Under the pieces are notes generated by a model. That model was not told the origin of the DNA. It was given only the letters and a program-made list of their open reading frames with translations, and did not search any database. Below are positions 33,172-33,223 of a DNA stretch of 33,223 nucleotides, one piece after another (within the stretch, counting starts at the first letter, position 1; each line of letters starts with the position of its first letter). The position numbers were made by a program, and so were the translations under genes. The DNA lies in NCBI GenBank assembly GCA_002320455.1, contig DCKU01000126.1, forward strand, positions 1 to 33,223, given 5' to 3'. The stretch comes from Salinisphaera sp. UBA1666 (GTDB lineage Bacteria > Pseudomonadota > Gammaproteobacteria > Nevskiales > Salinisphaeraceae).

Positions 33172-33223
33172 CTAGGGTCTGTTGATGTTTCATACGAGCC
33201 CGCGCCAAGCGCTGTTTTGCGGC
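33172..33223. other. possible insertion-sequence end at window edge
   Basis: CTAG followed by GGTCTGTTGATGTTTCAT reminds me of IS5-family terminal repeats of the GGGTCTGTTGA type. Only one end is inside the window, so neither the partner repeat nor a transposase can be seen. Confidence 0.3.

Noticed and set aside
1..33223. CRISPR arrays, tRNA or rRNA genes
   Set aside because: I saw no regularly spaced repeats, and no tRNA- or rRNA-like sequence by eye; gene-free stretches are too short for most of these.

Overview
The window is GC-rich, densely packed bacterial chromosome. Gene content (xthA, ampG, pyrE, ispA, a hopanoid operon) points to a gammaproteobacterium. The high GC and the hopanoid genes fit groups such as Salinisphaeraceae/Nevskiales or Ectothiorhodospiraceae, but I cannot fix the genus from the sequence alone. 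I see no rRNA, tRNA or CRISPR array.

Region 1 (98-9740, all minus strand) is a tightly coupled seven-gene hopanoid operon. Its first gene encodes one 1015-residue protein with an N-terminal squalene-synthase domain and a C-terminal squalene-hopene cyclase domain. It is followed by hpnG, hpnN, a CDP-alcohol phosphatidyltransferase, hpnA, a secreted DUF2147 protein and a catalase-like haem protein. ispA (farnesyl diphosphate synthase) is divergent from the operon at 9900-10790, so the FPP source, squalene synthesis, cyclisation, side-chain processing and lipid transport sit together.

Region 2 (10807-15092) is housekeeping: xthA, ampG and a DUF4139 (MuiA-like) gene overlap in one minus-strand unit, and pyrE is divergent from xthA.

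Region 3 (15147-33223) is a defence island that starts just after pyrE. It holds a complete type I restriction-modification system (hsdM, hsdS, hsdR) with a YgjP-like metallopeptidase gene overlapping hsdR, and a 42-codon N-terminal remnant of what looks like a RhuM-family gene behind hsdS. Next come a VapBC toxin-antitoxin pair with a perfect 10-bp inverted repeat upstream, then a complete type II Wadjet anti-plasmid system (jetA, jetB, jetC, jetD). The Wadjet operon is interrupted between jetA and jetB by a second VapBC-type pair, which has a recognisable sigma70-like promoter. JetBCD is therefore bracketed by two toxin-antitoxin modules. The right edge may touch an insertion-sequence end.

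The most unusual items are the squalene synthase/squalene-hopene cyclase fusion and the toxin-antitoxin module inside the Wadjet operon.
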